Source of the DNA: Frondihabitans sp. Leaf304
Lineage (GTDB): Bacteria; Actinomycetota; Actinomycetes; Actinomycetales; Microbacteriaceae
Reading direction: 5' to 3'
Assembly (NCBI RefSeq): GCF_001423105.1
Contig: NZ_LMNV01000002.1
Location: forward strand, 336,744-400,743
DNA length: 64,000 nt
Shown: positions 1-7,433 of the stretch, one piece after another
Position numbering within the stretch: the first letter of the stretch is position 1
Layout of the letters: every line of letters begins with the position of its first letter
Program-made: the position numbers and the translations under genes
Notes under the pieces: generated by a model
The model's database searches: none
What the model was told of the DNA's origin: nothing
What the model saw: the letters and a program-made list of their open reading frames with translations, nothing else

Positions 1-477
1 CTCGTAGCCGGTCTCGACGGTGGCGGGCTTGGTGCCGCCGGTCGAGCGGTCGCCCTGGAGACCGGGCTCGGTGTAGGTGACCTCGAGAACGACCGACGCG
101 GGAAGCTCGATGTACAGCGGGTCGCCGTCGTGCAACGCCATCTGCACGTTCTGGTTTTCGAGCATGAAGTTCTTCGAGTCGCCGACGATCGTGGCGGGCA
201 CGTTGATCTGGTCGTAGTCGGTGGTGTCCATGAACACGTAACCGTCGGCCTCGGCGTACAGGTAGGTGTATTCGCGGCGGTCGACATTGGCGAAGTCGAT
301 CTTGGTGCCGGCGTTGAACGTCTTGTCGACGACCTTGCCGCTCATCACGTTCTTCATCTTGGTGCGGACGAACGCCCCGCCCTTGCCGGGCTTGACGTGC
401 TGGAACTCGATGACGTTCCAGAGCTGGCCGTCGAGGTTGAGAACGGCGCCGTTCTTGATGTCGTTGGTAGTCGCCAT
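1..477 (-). CDS. efp: Elongation factor P, 5' part only (runs off the window)
   Basis: Elongation factor P binds ribosomes stalled at polyproline stretches and promotes peptide-bond formation. The visible 159 residues start at an ATG (475-477) with an AGGAATC-type ribosome site in the right place, and run open to the left edge, so about 28 C-terminal residues lie outside. The N-terminal KOW-like domain carries the loop K-P-G-K-G-G (residues 29-34). K32 is the position that other bacteria modify with lysine or rhamnose-type groups; the glycine after KG and the absence of a modification gene nearby fit the actinobacterial type, but the modification state cannot be read here. In M. tuberculosis efp also lies close to the aro cluster, so the context is conserved. 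Confidence 0.95.
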   Translation of the reverse strand, partial: MATTNDIKNGAVLNLDGQLWNVIEFQHVKPGKGGAFVRTKMKNVMSGKVVDKTFNAGTKIDFANVDRREYTYLYAEADGYVFMDTTDYDQINVPATIVGDSKNFMLENQNVQMALHDGDPLYIELPASVVLEVTYTEPGLQGDRSTGGTKPATVETGYE

Positions 478-617
478 GCGAGGAATCCTTTGAAGATGAG
501 AGAAAAGTGGCTGGTGCACGGCACCCCGAGGGATGCGGCACGTCGGCCGGATTCGGCCATCGACAAGTGTAGCCGACGCTCGGATCCCGGACACGGGAGC
601 GAGCGCTCGGCGAGCAA

Positions 618-1424
618 TTAGGGGGTGAGCCGCTCCCGGAGGAACGCCACCATGCGCTCGCGAGCCGCCAGCGCCGGGTTGCCCGGCCGCTCGCGCACCT
701 CGCTCGTGATCACCGAGTGCGCGTTTTTCGAGAAGCCGCCCTCGTTGCCGGGCGAGGAGTCGAGTTCGATCATCTCGAACGCGTCGCCCATGCGGTTTTT
801 CAGGGTCGCGAAGCGCGCGGCCTGAGCGGCGCGGTCACCCGAGAAACGCAGGCCGAGCGCGCAGACCTCGCCGGCAGAGGCCCGGGCGGCCACGCGGTCG
901 AATTCGGCAGGCGAGAGGCCTGGATCCTTGGCCCGCGCCTTTCCGAGAGGAAACGGAACGGAGGGCTGGCTCAGCACGGACGCCGAGACGGAGTCGTCGA
1001 CAGCCGCCGCGAGAGCGAAGCCGCCGGTGAAGCACATGCCGATCACGCCCACCCCGGTGCCGGGCGTGCGCGCCGCGAGGTCGGCGGCCACTGCTCGCAG
1101 GTAGTCGGTGATCGGCCGATGCGCACCGACTGCGAAAGCCCTAAATTCTGCGGCGACGCAGAGACGAGCGACCACGCCCAGGACGTAGCCCATGGTCGGC
1201 GCACGGCCCGGCTCGCCGAAAGGCGAGGGCACGACGACGGTGAAGCCCTCGTTGACGAGGTGGTCGGCGAGCCCCAGCACCTCGGGCGTGATGCCCGGCA
1301 CCTCGGGGATCAGCACGACGCCCGGGCCGGAGCCCTTCTCATAGCAGTCGTAGGTCAGCCCGCCCCCGGTGAAGGGCGCAACGGCCCAGCCGTCGAGTGT
1401 GGACACGGGAGCGGAAGGCGTCAT
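618..1424 (-). CDS. Dienelactone hydrolase family alpha/beta hydrolase
   Basis: Cytoplasmic alpha/beta hydrolase of the dienelactone hydrolase (carboxymethylenebutenolidase) family. The nucleophile elbow reads G-M-C-F-T-G-G, with cysteine (residue 131) instead of the usual serine, as in true dienelactone hydrolases. A C-terminal histidine (in NAHSVIT) is the likely third triad member. I chose the ATG at 1424 (268 aa): an ATG at 1433 and a start at 1472 also exist, but the latter would run to within 6 nt of the divergent gene, and a TACGAT -10 hexamer sits exactly 7 nt before 1424. The substrate is unknown; many members are annotated only by family. It lies between efp and the aro cluster and is transcribed in the same direction. 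Confidence 0.82.
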   Translation of the reverse strand: MTPSAPVSTLDGWAVAPFTGGGLTYDCYEKGSGPGVVLIPEVPGITPEVLGLADHLVNEGFTVVVPSPFGEPGRAPTMGYVLGVVARLCVAAEFRAFAVGAHRPITDYLRAVAADLAARTPGTGVGVIGMCFTGGFALAAAVDDSVSASVLSQPSVPFPLGKARAKDPGLSPAEFDRVAARASAGEVCALGLRFSGDRAAQAARFATLKNRMGDAFEMIELDSSPGNEGGFSKNAHSVITSEVRERPGNPALAARERMVAFLRERLTP

Positions 1425-1431
1425 GCGGCTC

Positions 1432-1437
1432 ATCGTA
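1432..1437 (-). promoter_or_regulatory. -10 hexamer TACGAT, probable leaderless promoter of the hydrolase gene
   Basis: TACGAT on the minus strand ends 7 nt before the ATG at 1424. TGACGA lies 18 nt upstream as a possible -35. Transcription would begin at or next to the start codon, and no Shine-Dalgarno is visible. This supports the shorter start. Confidence 0.5.
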
Positions 1438-1477
1438 AGCCGGATGGGTACGGTGTCGTCATGGGAGTCCACAGGTC

Positions 1478-1984
1478 GTGAGCGACGACGAGCCCTACGT
1501 CCCGTTGAACCGTCGCCCGAACCCCGACCTCGTCTCGTACGGGCCGACCAACGACGACTCCCCCGGGTTCACCATCGGCCTGTGGGCCACTGAGGCCCTC
1601 CTGTTTGCCGTGGTTCTCGGCGGATTCACCGTGCTGAGGCTCCTCGGCGATCTCGTCAACGTCGTCACGGCGCTCGCCTCGATGCTGCTGTTCGTGGCTC
1701 TCTACGCGATCATCCTTCGGGGTCGGTTGCGAAAGCCGTCGAGGTCGGGTTCGAGATACGTACTGCGGATCCTCGCCGTCGTCCTGGTGCTCGCAGCAGT
1801 GGTGGCGACGACGCTGCTCGGAGTGCGTACCGCCGCGGGAACGCCGACGGGTGAACTCGTGCTCCCGGCCGTCGGCACCTGGGTGCTCGGTCAGGCCGCG
1901 CTCGTGGCGGCGTACTTCTCGCGAATGTTCCGAAGTCTCGCCGAAGGCGCCGACCCTCGCGGTCGCACTTCGGGGCCGTCGTAG
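1478..1984 (+). CDS. Small polytopic membrane protein of unknown function
   Basis: Protein of 168 aa starting at GTG. The polar N-terminus (about 32 residues) is followed by four hydrophobic segments at roughly residues 33-52, 54-77, 89-110 and 118-142, with a short polar tail rich in R, G and S, so it should be an inner-membrane protein. I do not recognise a catalytic motif. It sits between efp and the aro cluster on the opposite strand. M. tuberculosis has an integral membrane gene at the same relative place between aroD and efp; whether the two are orthologous cannot be judged here. The 3' end converges with the aroQ-like gene 28 nt away. Confidence 0.75.
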   Translation: MSDDEPYVPLNRRPNPDLVSYGPTNDDSPGFTIGLWATEALLFAVVLGGFTVLRLLGDLVNVVTALASMLLFVALYAIILRGRLRKPSRSGSRYVLRILAVVLVLAAVVATTLLGVRTAAGTPTGELVLPAVGTWVLGQAALVAAYFSRMFRSLAEGADPRGRTSGPS

Positions 1985-2012
1985 CGTCACCTCGGAAGCC
2001 TCCGCCGAGGCT

Positions 2013-2579
2013 CTAGCGGTGCGCCTGCTCCAGCGTGCCCTGCTGCTGCTCGGCGACGTGCTGCTGGTTGGCGTCGTCCTCGTGCTTGACGGCGTCCTGC
2101 CGGCTGGCGACGTCCCTCCGGTCGGCGACGCGCGCCCCCGCGGCGGCGACCGCGAACCGGTACGAGTCGAGGCCGAACCCGGCGATGATGCCGGTCGATA
2201 CGGCGGAGATGACGCTCGACTGCCGCGACTCCCCCTGTGATACCGGGTTCGTGAGATGCGCCTCGATCACCGGCAATCCGGCCTCGACGACCAGCGCGGC
2301 CGCGTCGCGCAACCCGTACGAGTAACTCGTGAACGCGGCGGGGTCGATCACGACACCCCAGCCCCGGTCGGCAGCCTCGTGAAGCCACGAGATCAGTTCG
2401 GCCTCGTCGTCGGTCTGCCGAGCCACGACGATGATCGACGGATCGACGGATTCCAACGCGACCAGGAGGCCCGCCGCAGTCCCCGACGACACCGAGTGCG
2501 CCGACGGATACCGCGAGTCGGGCCCGCCGACCTCGGGTGCAGTGACGACGAGCACTGTTGCGTGAAGGGCGGTCGTCAC
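2013..2579 (-). CDS. Type II 3-dehydroquinase homologue with lost catalytic residues
   Basis: Occupies the aroD/aroQ position at the end of the aroC-aroK-aroB operon, with a GTGA overlap with the aroB stop. Homology to type II dehydroquinase is clear over about 145 residues: the RQTDDEAELISWLHEAAD and IEAHLTN blocks match the RQSDSEAQLLDWIHQAAD and IEVHISN blocks of the M. tuberculosis enzyme. However, the lid Tyr is His (PSAHS against PAVYG), the first-loop Asn is Glu (TAPE against NGPN), the Asn of NPGA is Asp (DPAA), and the His of THTS is Ser (TSYS). Only the Glu and His of the EVH motif and one Arg remain. A charged, Gln-rich tail of about 40 residues is added. It may be inactive, a regulator, or act on another ligand; length 188 aa against a usual 145-150. 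Confidence 0.75.
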   Translation of the reverse strand: MTTALHATVLVVTAPEVGGPDSRYPSAHSVSSGTAAGLLVALESVDPSIIVVARQTDDEAELISWLHEAADRGWGVVIDPAAFTSYSYGLRDAAALVVEAGLPVIEAHLTNPVSQGESRQSSVISAVSTGIIAGFGLDSYRFAVAAAGARVADRRDVASRQDAVKHEDDANQQHVAEQQQGTLEQAHR

Positions 2580-3703
2580 GACCCGATCTCCTGGTAGGCC
2601 GCGAACAGCAGACTGGAGTCGGGCGCCTCGAGCACTGTCGGCCGGGCCGTGTCGTCGAGCACGATGAAGCGCAGCATTCCGGCCCGGGTCTTTTTGTCGC
2701 GCTGCATCGTTGCGAGCAGGGTGTTCCAGCGGCCGGTCGGGTAGCTGATCGGCAGACCGAGAGACACGAGGATCCGGCGGTGCCGATCCACGACCTCATC
2801 CGATAGGCGCCCCGCCAGCCGCGACAGCTCGGCGGCGAACACCATGCCGACCGAGACAGCGGCTCCGTGCCGCCACTGGTAGCGCTCGGCGTGCTCGATG
2901 GCGTGGCCGAGCGTGTGCCCGTAGTTGAGGATCTCGCGGAGCCCGGCCTCGGTGAAGTCTTCGCCGACGACGCGCGCCTTGAGACCGATCGCGAGTTCGA
3001 CGACGCGCCGGAACTCCGGGGTCGACGGGTCGACGACGCGGTCGACGTCGGCCTCGACGATGTCGAGGATCTCCGGCTCGGCGATGAATCCCGCCTTGAC
3101 GATTTCGGCGAAACCGGCGAGGACGTCGTTGCGCGCAAGGCCGTCGAGCAGATCGAGGTCGACGAGCACGCCGGCCGGGGCGTAGAACGAGCCGACGAGG
3201 TTCTTGCCCTCGGCGGTGTTGATGCCGGTCTTGCCGCCGATCGACGCGTCGACCATGCCGAGCACCGTGGTCGGGATCTGTACGAGCTGGACACCGCGGA
3301 GCCAGGTGGCCGCGACGAATCCGGCGAGATCGGTCGTCGCTCCGCCGCCGAGGCCGATGACGGCATCGGTCCGGGCGAAGTCGGCCTGGCCGAGGATCTG
3401 CCAGCAGAAGGATGCCACCTCGACGCGCTTGCCGGCCTCGGCGTCGGGGATCTCGGCGATGAGCGCCTCGAAACCGCGGGCCAGCAGCGACTCGCGGAGG
3501 GCCGTGGCCCGGGCGCCGAGCGGCGGGGCGTGCACGATGAGGATCTTTTTGGTCTGCGGGCCGAGGAGGTCGGGAACCTCCGCGACGACGCCGCGACCGA
3601 TTCGCACGTCGTAGGGCGAGGCGCCGGAGACGGAGATGACGGTCGCCGGCGTACCCGCCGTCGACGTCTCGGCGGTCTGATCGGTCTCTGGTGCGTCGGT
3701 CAT
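2576..3703 (-). CDS. aroB: 3-dehydroquinate synthase
   Basis: Second step of the shikimate pathway: DAHP to 3-dehydroquinate, NAD- and metal-dependent, cytoplasmic. Length 375 aa. The glycine-rich NAD-binding segment GGGATTDLAGF, the PTTVLGMVDASIGGKTGIN block and the metal-binding HTLGHAIEH motif are all present. The ATG at 3703 overlaps the aroK stop in the tetranucleotide ATGA, which fixes the start; a longer open frame upstream is only aroK in another phase. The first 22 residues are a Thr-rich extension not seen in most AroB proteins. Confidence 0.96.
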   Translation of the reverse strand: MTDAPETDQTAETSTAGTPATVISVSGASPYDVRIGRGVVAEVPDLLGPQTKKILIVHAPPLGARATALRESLLARGFEALIAEIPDAEAGKRVEVASFCWQILGQADFARTDAVIGLGGGATTDLAGFVAATWLRGVQLVQIPTTVLGMVDASIGGKTGINTAEGKNLVGSFYAPAGVLVDLDLLDGLARNDVLAGFAEIVKAGFIAEPEILDIVEADVDRVVDPSTPEFRRVVELAIGLKARVVGEDFTEAGLREILNYGHTLGHAIEHAERYQWRHGAAVSVGMVFAAELSRLAGRLSDEVVDRHRRILVSLGLPISYPTGRWNTLLATMQRDKKTRAGMLRFIVLDDTARPTVLEAPDSSLLFAAYQEIGS

Positions 3704-4215
3704 GAGGGCTCCGTTTCGACCCACGCCACGATGTCGTCCACGACATGCGAGAGGGGTCTGTTCGAGGTATCGAGGGTGAGGTCGGCGAGCGAGGCATAGA
3801 TGGGGGCGCGCTCGGCAGCGATGCGCATCCACGCCGCAATGCCGCCCTGGTGAAGGAGGGGACGGTCGGATCCTCGGATTCGGGATTCGACTGCCTCGGG
3901 AGTGACCGTCAGGAGAACGACCCGCTCGTCACGGAGTCGGACGCGGGTGCCCTCGTCGAGAACCGCCCCACCACCCAGCGACACCACGACGGTGCCCGCG
4001 AGGGCAGAGGTGACCGCATCGCGCTCCAGTTCGCGGAACCCGGGTTCGCCGAGCGACTCGAACAGGGCGGGAATCGGGCCGTGCTCCTTGACGATCTCTT
4101 TGTCGGTGTCGACGAAAGCACGACCGAGGCGTTTGGCGACCCGGCGGCCGACGCTGGTCTTGCCGGCCCCCATCGGGCCGATCAGCACGACCGGGCGGTG
4201 ACGCTCTTCCGACAT
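3700..4215 (-). CDS. aroK: Shikimate kinase
   Basis: Phosphorylates shikimate at the 3-hydroxyl with ATP. Length 171 aa, normal for the family. The Walker A loop GPMGAGKTS is at residues 13-21, the substrate-binding Asp of FVDTDKEI follows, and the GGGAVL motif near residue 80 is intact, as is an arginine in the FRELERDA segment. The start ATG overlaps the aroC stop by one base (TGATG), and the stop overlaps aroB by four bases, so the three genes are very probably translationally coupled. Confidence 0.96.
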   Translation of the reverse strand: MSEERHRPVVLIGPMGAGKTSVGRRVAKRLGRAFVDTDKEIVKEHGPIPALFESLGEPGFRELERDAVTSALAGTVVVSLGGGAVLDEGTRVRLRDERVVLLTVTPEAVESRIRGSDRPLLHQGGIAAWMRIAAERAPIYASLADLTLDTSNRPLSHVVDDIVAWVETEPS

Positions 4216-5432
4216 CAGAACTGGGTCGCGGGGGCGCCGCTCTCGGTCGTCGTCGTGAGGAGCTCGGGAATGGCCGCCAGGTAGTTGGTCATGTTGCGGC
4301 TCGTCTCGTCGATGGAGTCGCCACCGAACTTCTCGAGCACGGAGTTGGCGAGGACGAGAGCGACCATCGCCTCGGCGACGACGCCGGAGGCCGGAACCGC
4401 GCAGACGTCGGAGCGCTGGTGGTGGGCGCTGGCCGTCTCGCCGGTGGCGACGTCGACGGTCGCGAGAGCGTGCGGCACGGTCGCGATCGGCTTCATGCCG
4501 GCACGGACGCGAAGCACAGTGCCGGTCGACATGCCGCCCTCGGTACCACCGGCACGATCGGTGTCGCGAGAGATGCCACGACTCGTCTGACGCAGTTCGT
4601 CGTGCGCCTCGGATCCGCGGCGGGTGGTGGTCAAGAAGCCGTCACCGACTTCGACGCCCTTGATCGCCTGGATTCCCATGAGGGCTGCGGCGAGCTGCGA
4701 GTCGAGACGGCGATCCCACTGCACGTGCGAACCGAGGCCGGGCGGGAGGTTGTAGGCGAGCACCTCGACGACACCGCCGAGAGTGTCGCCGGCCTTCTTC
4801 GCGTCGTCGACCTCCGCGACCATCAGGGCCGACGTCTCGGGATCGAAGCAGCGCAGCGGATCGCCGTCGAGCGCCTCGAGGTCGTCGAGCGTGGGCAGGG
4901 GCCGACCCTCGGGCACGCGGACGGGTCCGATCGAGAGAGTGTGGCTGACGAGCTCGATGCCGAGCTCGGCCAGGAACGACTTCGCGACAGCACCGAGGGC
5001 GACCCGGGCCGCGGTCTCGCGGGCACTGGCACGCTCCAGGATGGGGCGAGCGGAGTCGAAGCCGTACTTCTGCATGCCGACCAGGTCGGCGTGACCGGGT
5101 CGGGGCCTGGTTAGTGGGGCGCTGCGACCGCGGGATGCCTCGCTCACCTCGACCGGCTGGGGGTTCATGACCTCTTCCCATTTCGGCCATTCGGTGTTGC
5201 CGACGCGCAGCGCGATGGGACTGCCGATCGTGCGCCCGTGGATGACACCACCCGAGATGTGCAGCTCGTCTTGCTCGAACTTCATGCGCGAGCCCCGGCC
5301 GTAGCCGAGCTTGCGGCGCGCAAGGTCGCTCTGGATGTCTTCGAGGAACACCGGCACACCGGCCGGGATTCCTTCGAGAACGGCAATCAGTTCGGGGCCA
5401 TGAGACTCACCCGCGGTCAACCATCGAAGCAT
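4215..5432 (-). CDS. aroC: Chorismate synthase
   Basis: Final step of the shikimate pathway: EPSP to chorismate, needing reduced FMN. The protein is 405 aa from the ATG at 5432 ([12 protein letters not shown]); an ATG 18 nt further upstream would add six residues not typical of the family. Chorismate synthase signatures are visible: GESHGPEL near the N-terminus, RPGHAD, the [10 protein letters not shown] segment and several conserved Arg residues. First of the four overlapping aro genes and 51 nt downstream of mltG, so it may be read from the same transcript as alaS-ruvX-mltG. Confidence 0.97.
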   Translation of the reverse strand: MLRWLTAGESHGPELIAVLEGIPAGVPVFLEDIQSDLARRKLGYGRGSRMKFEQDELHISGGVIHGRTIGSPIALRVGNTEWPKWEEVMNPQPVEVSEASRGRSAPLTRPRPGHADLVGMQKYGFDSARPILERASARETAARVALGAVAKSFLAELGIELVSHTLSIGPVRVPEGRPLPTLDDLEALDGDPLRCFDPETSALMVAEVDDAKKAGDTLGGVVEVLAYNLPPGLGSHVQWDRRLDSQLAAALMGIQAIKGVEVGDGFLTTTRRGSEAHDELRQTSRGISRDTDRAGGTEGGMSTGTVLRVRAGMKPIATVPHALATVDVATGETASAHHQRSDVCAVPASGVVAEAMVALVLANSVLEKFGGDSIDETSRNMTNYLAAIPELLTTTTESGAPATQF

Positions 5433-5483
5433 GTGTCGATTGTTCCACACGCGACGGTTGCCCCGTCGCGAGGTTCCCCCGGC

Positions 5484-6911
5484 CTACTGGTACTCGGGGT
5501 GGGCCCGCAGCCACGACTGGAACTGCGTCACGGCCTTCTGGTGCTCGGCATAGGTGGTCGAGAAGACGGTCTCGCCGCTGTCGAGGTCGACGGTCACGAA
5601 GTAGACCCACGTGCCGGTCGCCGGCTTGACGGCGGCCTCGATGGCGATCTCACCGGGGTTCGAGATCGGCCCGACGGGCAGGCCCTTGTGTACGTAGGTG
5701 TTGTATTTGTTGCTCGCGTCCGCACGCTCGGCGTCGGTCGTCGTGACCCGGTCGGTCGTGCCCGCGCCGTACGCCACGGTCGCGTCGGACTGCAGCAGCA
5801 TTCCGTCGTCGATCCGGTTCTGGAACACCCGCGCGACCTTCGGGTAGTCGGCCGCGAGACCGGCCTCCTTCTGAATGAGCGACGCGAAGATGACCGTGCG
5901 CTCCCACTTCGATTCGGGCACCCCCGCGGCGGTGAGGCGCTTCTTCATCTCGTCGACCATGTCTTGCAGGTAGGCGTGAGCGGTCTTGTTCGGTTCGAGC
6001 TCGTACGTCGCGGGGAACAGGTAGCCCTCGAGACTCGTCGCATTCGACGGCAGATCGAACGACTTGTAGTCGGCCGCGGCCTTCTTCACCTTGGCAATCG
6101 GGATCTTCGTCGCGCTGGCCGTCAGACTGATGATGCCCTTGAGGGTCGTGCCCTCGGGGATCACGATCTTGGTGGTGATCCGGGCCGACGTCGACTGGAG
6201 ACGGTCGATGGCCGACTGCGCGCTCATGTGCTCGAACATCGAGTAGGTACCGGGCTGGAACGAGATCTCTTTGTTCGCCAGCAGCAGGCTGTAGGTCGCG
6301 GCCGACGTCTTGGTCACACCGGCCTTCGCGAGCTTCGACGCGATGGTCTCGCCGATATCACCCGAGACGATCGTGAACTCGACCTTGGTGCCGTTGCCTG
6401 ACCCGGCGTAGTCGTCGTCGGGCTCGCCGCCGAACAGCGACTGGATGCCGGGGGCGTACTGCTTGTAAAGGGTCGAGATGACGGCTCCACCTCCGCCGAC
6501 GACGATAAGGAGAACGGCGATCAGGATCCAGGTGCCCGGCTTTCGCCAGCGAGATCGTCGACGCTCGACCGGCGCCGTCGGTGGGGGTGCCGCAGCCTCC
6601 GCTGACGCCTGCGGTGCTCGCTTCGGGCGCTCGGTCTTGCGGGGAGCCGCGCGTCCGCGTCGACGCTCCTCTTCTTCGCGCCGAGCTCGGAGGTCGCGCC
6701 GCGACGGGCCGGGATCGGCCACCGTGGGCGTCACAGGAGGGGTCTGTCCGCTCTGCGAAACCTGTCCGCTCTGCGCCGCGCCGCCCTGCAGGGGCTGGCC
6801 GCCCTGCTCCGGCTCGTCGGCCGTCTCTCCCGATCGCTGCGACGTCGTCGTCGTGCGCTTTTCGGAGGGGGTGCCGGCAAAGATGTCGTCCCAGGAGGGT
6901 TCGTCTGCCAC
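5484..6911 (-). CDS. mltG: Endolytic murein transglycosylase MltG
   Basis: Cleaves nascent peptidoglycan glycan strands at the outer face of the membrane, probably to terminate glycan synthesis. Length 475 aa from a GTG. Residues 1-126 are a low-complexity cytoplasmic region rich in Q, G, R and P, longer than in E. coli MltG. One membrane helix spans about residues 127-148. The YceG/MltG domain follows, with QPGTYSM, GYLFPATYEL, and ASLIQKEAG, in which E349 corresponds to the catalytic glutamate. Three bases separate it from the ruvX stop, and aroC follows 51 nt later. The neighbourhood alaS-ruvX-mltG is common in actinobacteria. Confidence 0.95.
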   Translation of the reverse strand: MADEPSWDDIFAGTPSEKRTTTTSQRSGETADEPEQGGQPLQGGAAQSGQVSQSGQTPPVTPTVADPGPSRRDLRARREEEERRRGRAAPRKTERPKRAPQASAEAAAPPPTAPVERRRSRWRKPGTWILIAVLLIVVGGGGAVISTLYKQYAPGIQSLFGGEPDDDYAGSGNGTKVEFTIVSGDIGETIASKLAKAGVTKTSAATYSLLLANKEISFQPGTYSMFEHMSAQSAIDRLQSTSARITTKIVIPEGTTLKGIISLTASATKIPIAKVKKAAADYKSFDLPSNATSLEGYLFPATYELEPNKTAHAYLQDMVDEMKKRLTAAGVPESKWERTVIFASLIQKEAGLAADYPKVARVFQNRIDDGMLLQSDATVAYGAGTTDRVTTTDAERADASNKYNTYVHKGLPVGPISNPGEIAIEAAVKPATGTWVYFVTVDLDSGETVFSTTYAEHQKAVTQFQSWLRAHPEYQ

Positions 6912-6914
6912 GTT

Positions 6915-7433
6915 CTACCGTTTCTCGTCGGGATTCGTCGTCACGGGAACAAGGGAGCCCGGTGGACGTCCGCTCGATCGTTCCAGGTCGATGGCGTGCT
7001 GGACGATTATAACGGCGGCCACCTGATCGATCACGGACCGCTGCTTTTTCGACGACCGACCGGAGGCGCGGAGGGCCGACGATGCGGTCACCGTCGAGAG
7101 CCGCTCGTCGACGAGACGGACTGGCCGAGGATCCGCGCCCCGCGCCAGACGCTCCGCGAACTCGCGCGCGTCCGACGTCGACGGGGTGTCGCCGCCCGAC
7201 AGCGACAAGGGCAGGCCCACCACGATCTCGATCGCGTCGAGCTCGGTGGCGTGCGCCAGAATTGTCTTCACGTCGTCGCCGGCAGCACCGGTGTCTTTCG
7301 GGCTGCCCGAGCGCGTGACCGTCTCGATCGGCGTGGCGATCAGACCGTCGGGATCGGTGCGCGCGACGCCGATGCGGGCTTTGCCCACATCGACGCCGAT
7401 CCGCGCCCCGCGGCGGAACCCCGTATCGATGAT
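6915..7433 (-). CDS. ruvX: Holliday-junction resolvase-like / pre-16S rRNA nuclease RuvX (YqgF)
   Basis: RNase H-fold protein of the RuvX/YqgF family, associated with 16S rRNA 5'-end maturation. The fold begins with the strand A-R-I-G-V-D-V-G-K-A-R-I-G-V-A, whose Asp is catalytic. The first GTG in frame (7386-7388) falls inside this motif, after the Asp, so the real start must be upstream. No ATG, GTG or TTG exists in frame between there and the alaS end; candidates are CTG (7434-7436) or ATC (7431-7433 or 7428-7430), both overlapping the alaS stop. The start given is therefore approximate. Other motifs, IVVGLPLSLSG and VDERLSTVTA, are intact. Confidence 0.82.
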   Translation of the reverse strand: MIDTGFRRGARIGVDVGKARIGVARTDPDGLIATPIETVTRSGSPKDTGAAGDDVKTILAHATELDAIEIVVGLPLSLSGGDTPSTSDAREFAERLARGADPRPVRLVDERLSTVTASSALRASGRSSKKQRSVIDQVAAVIIVQHAIDLERSSGRPPGSLVPVTTNPDEKR

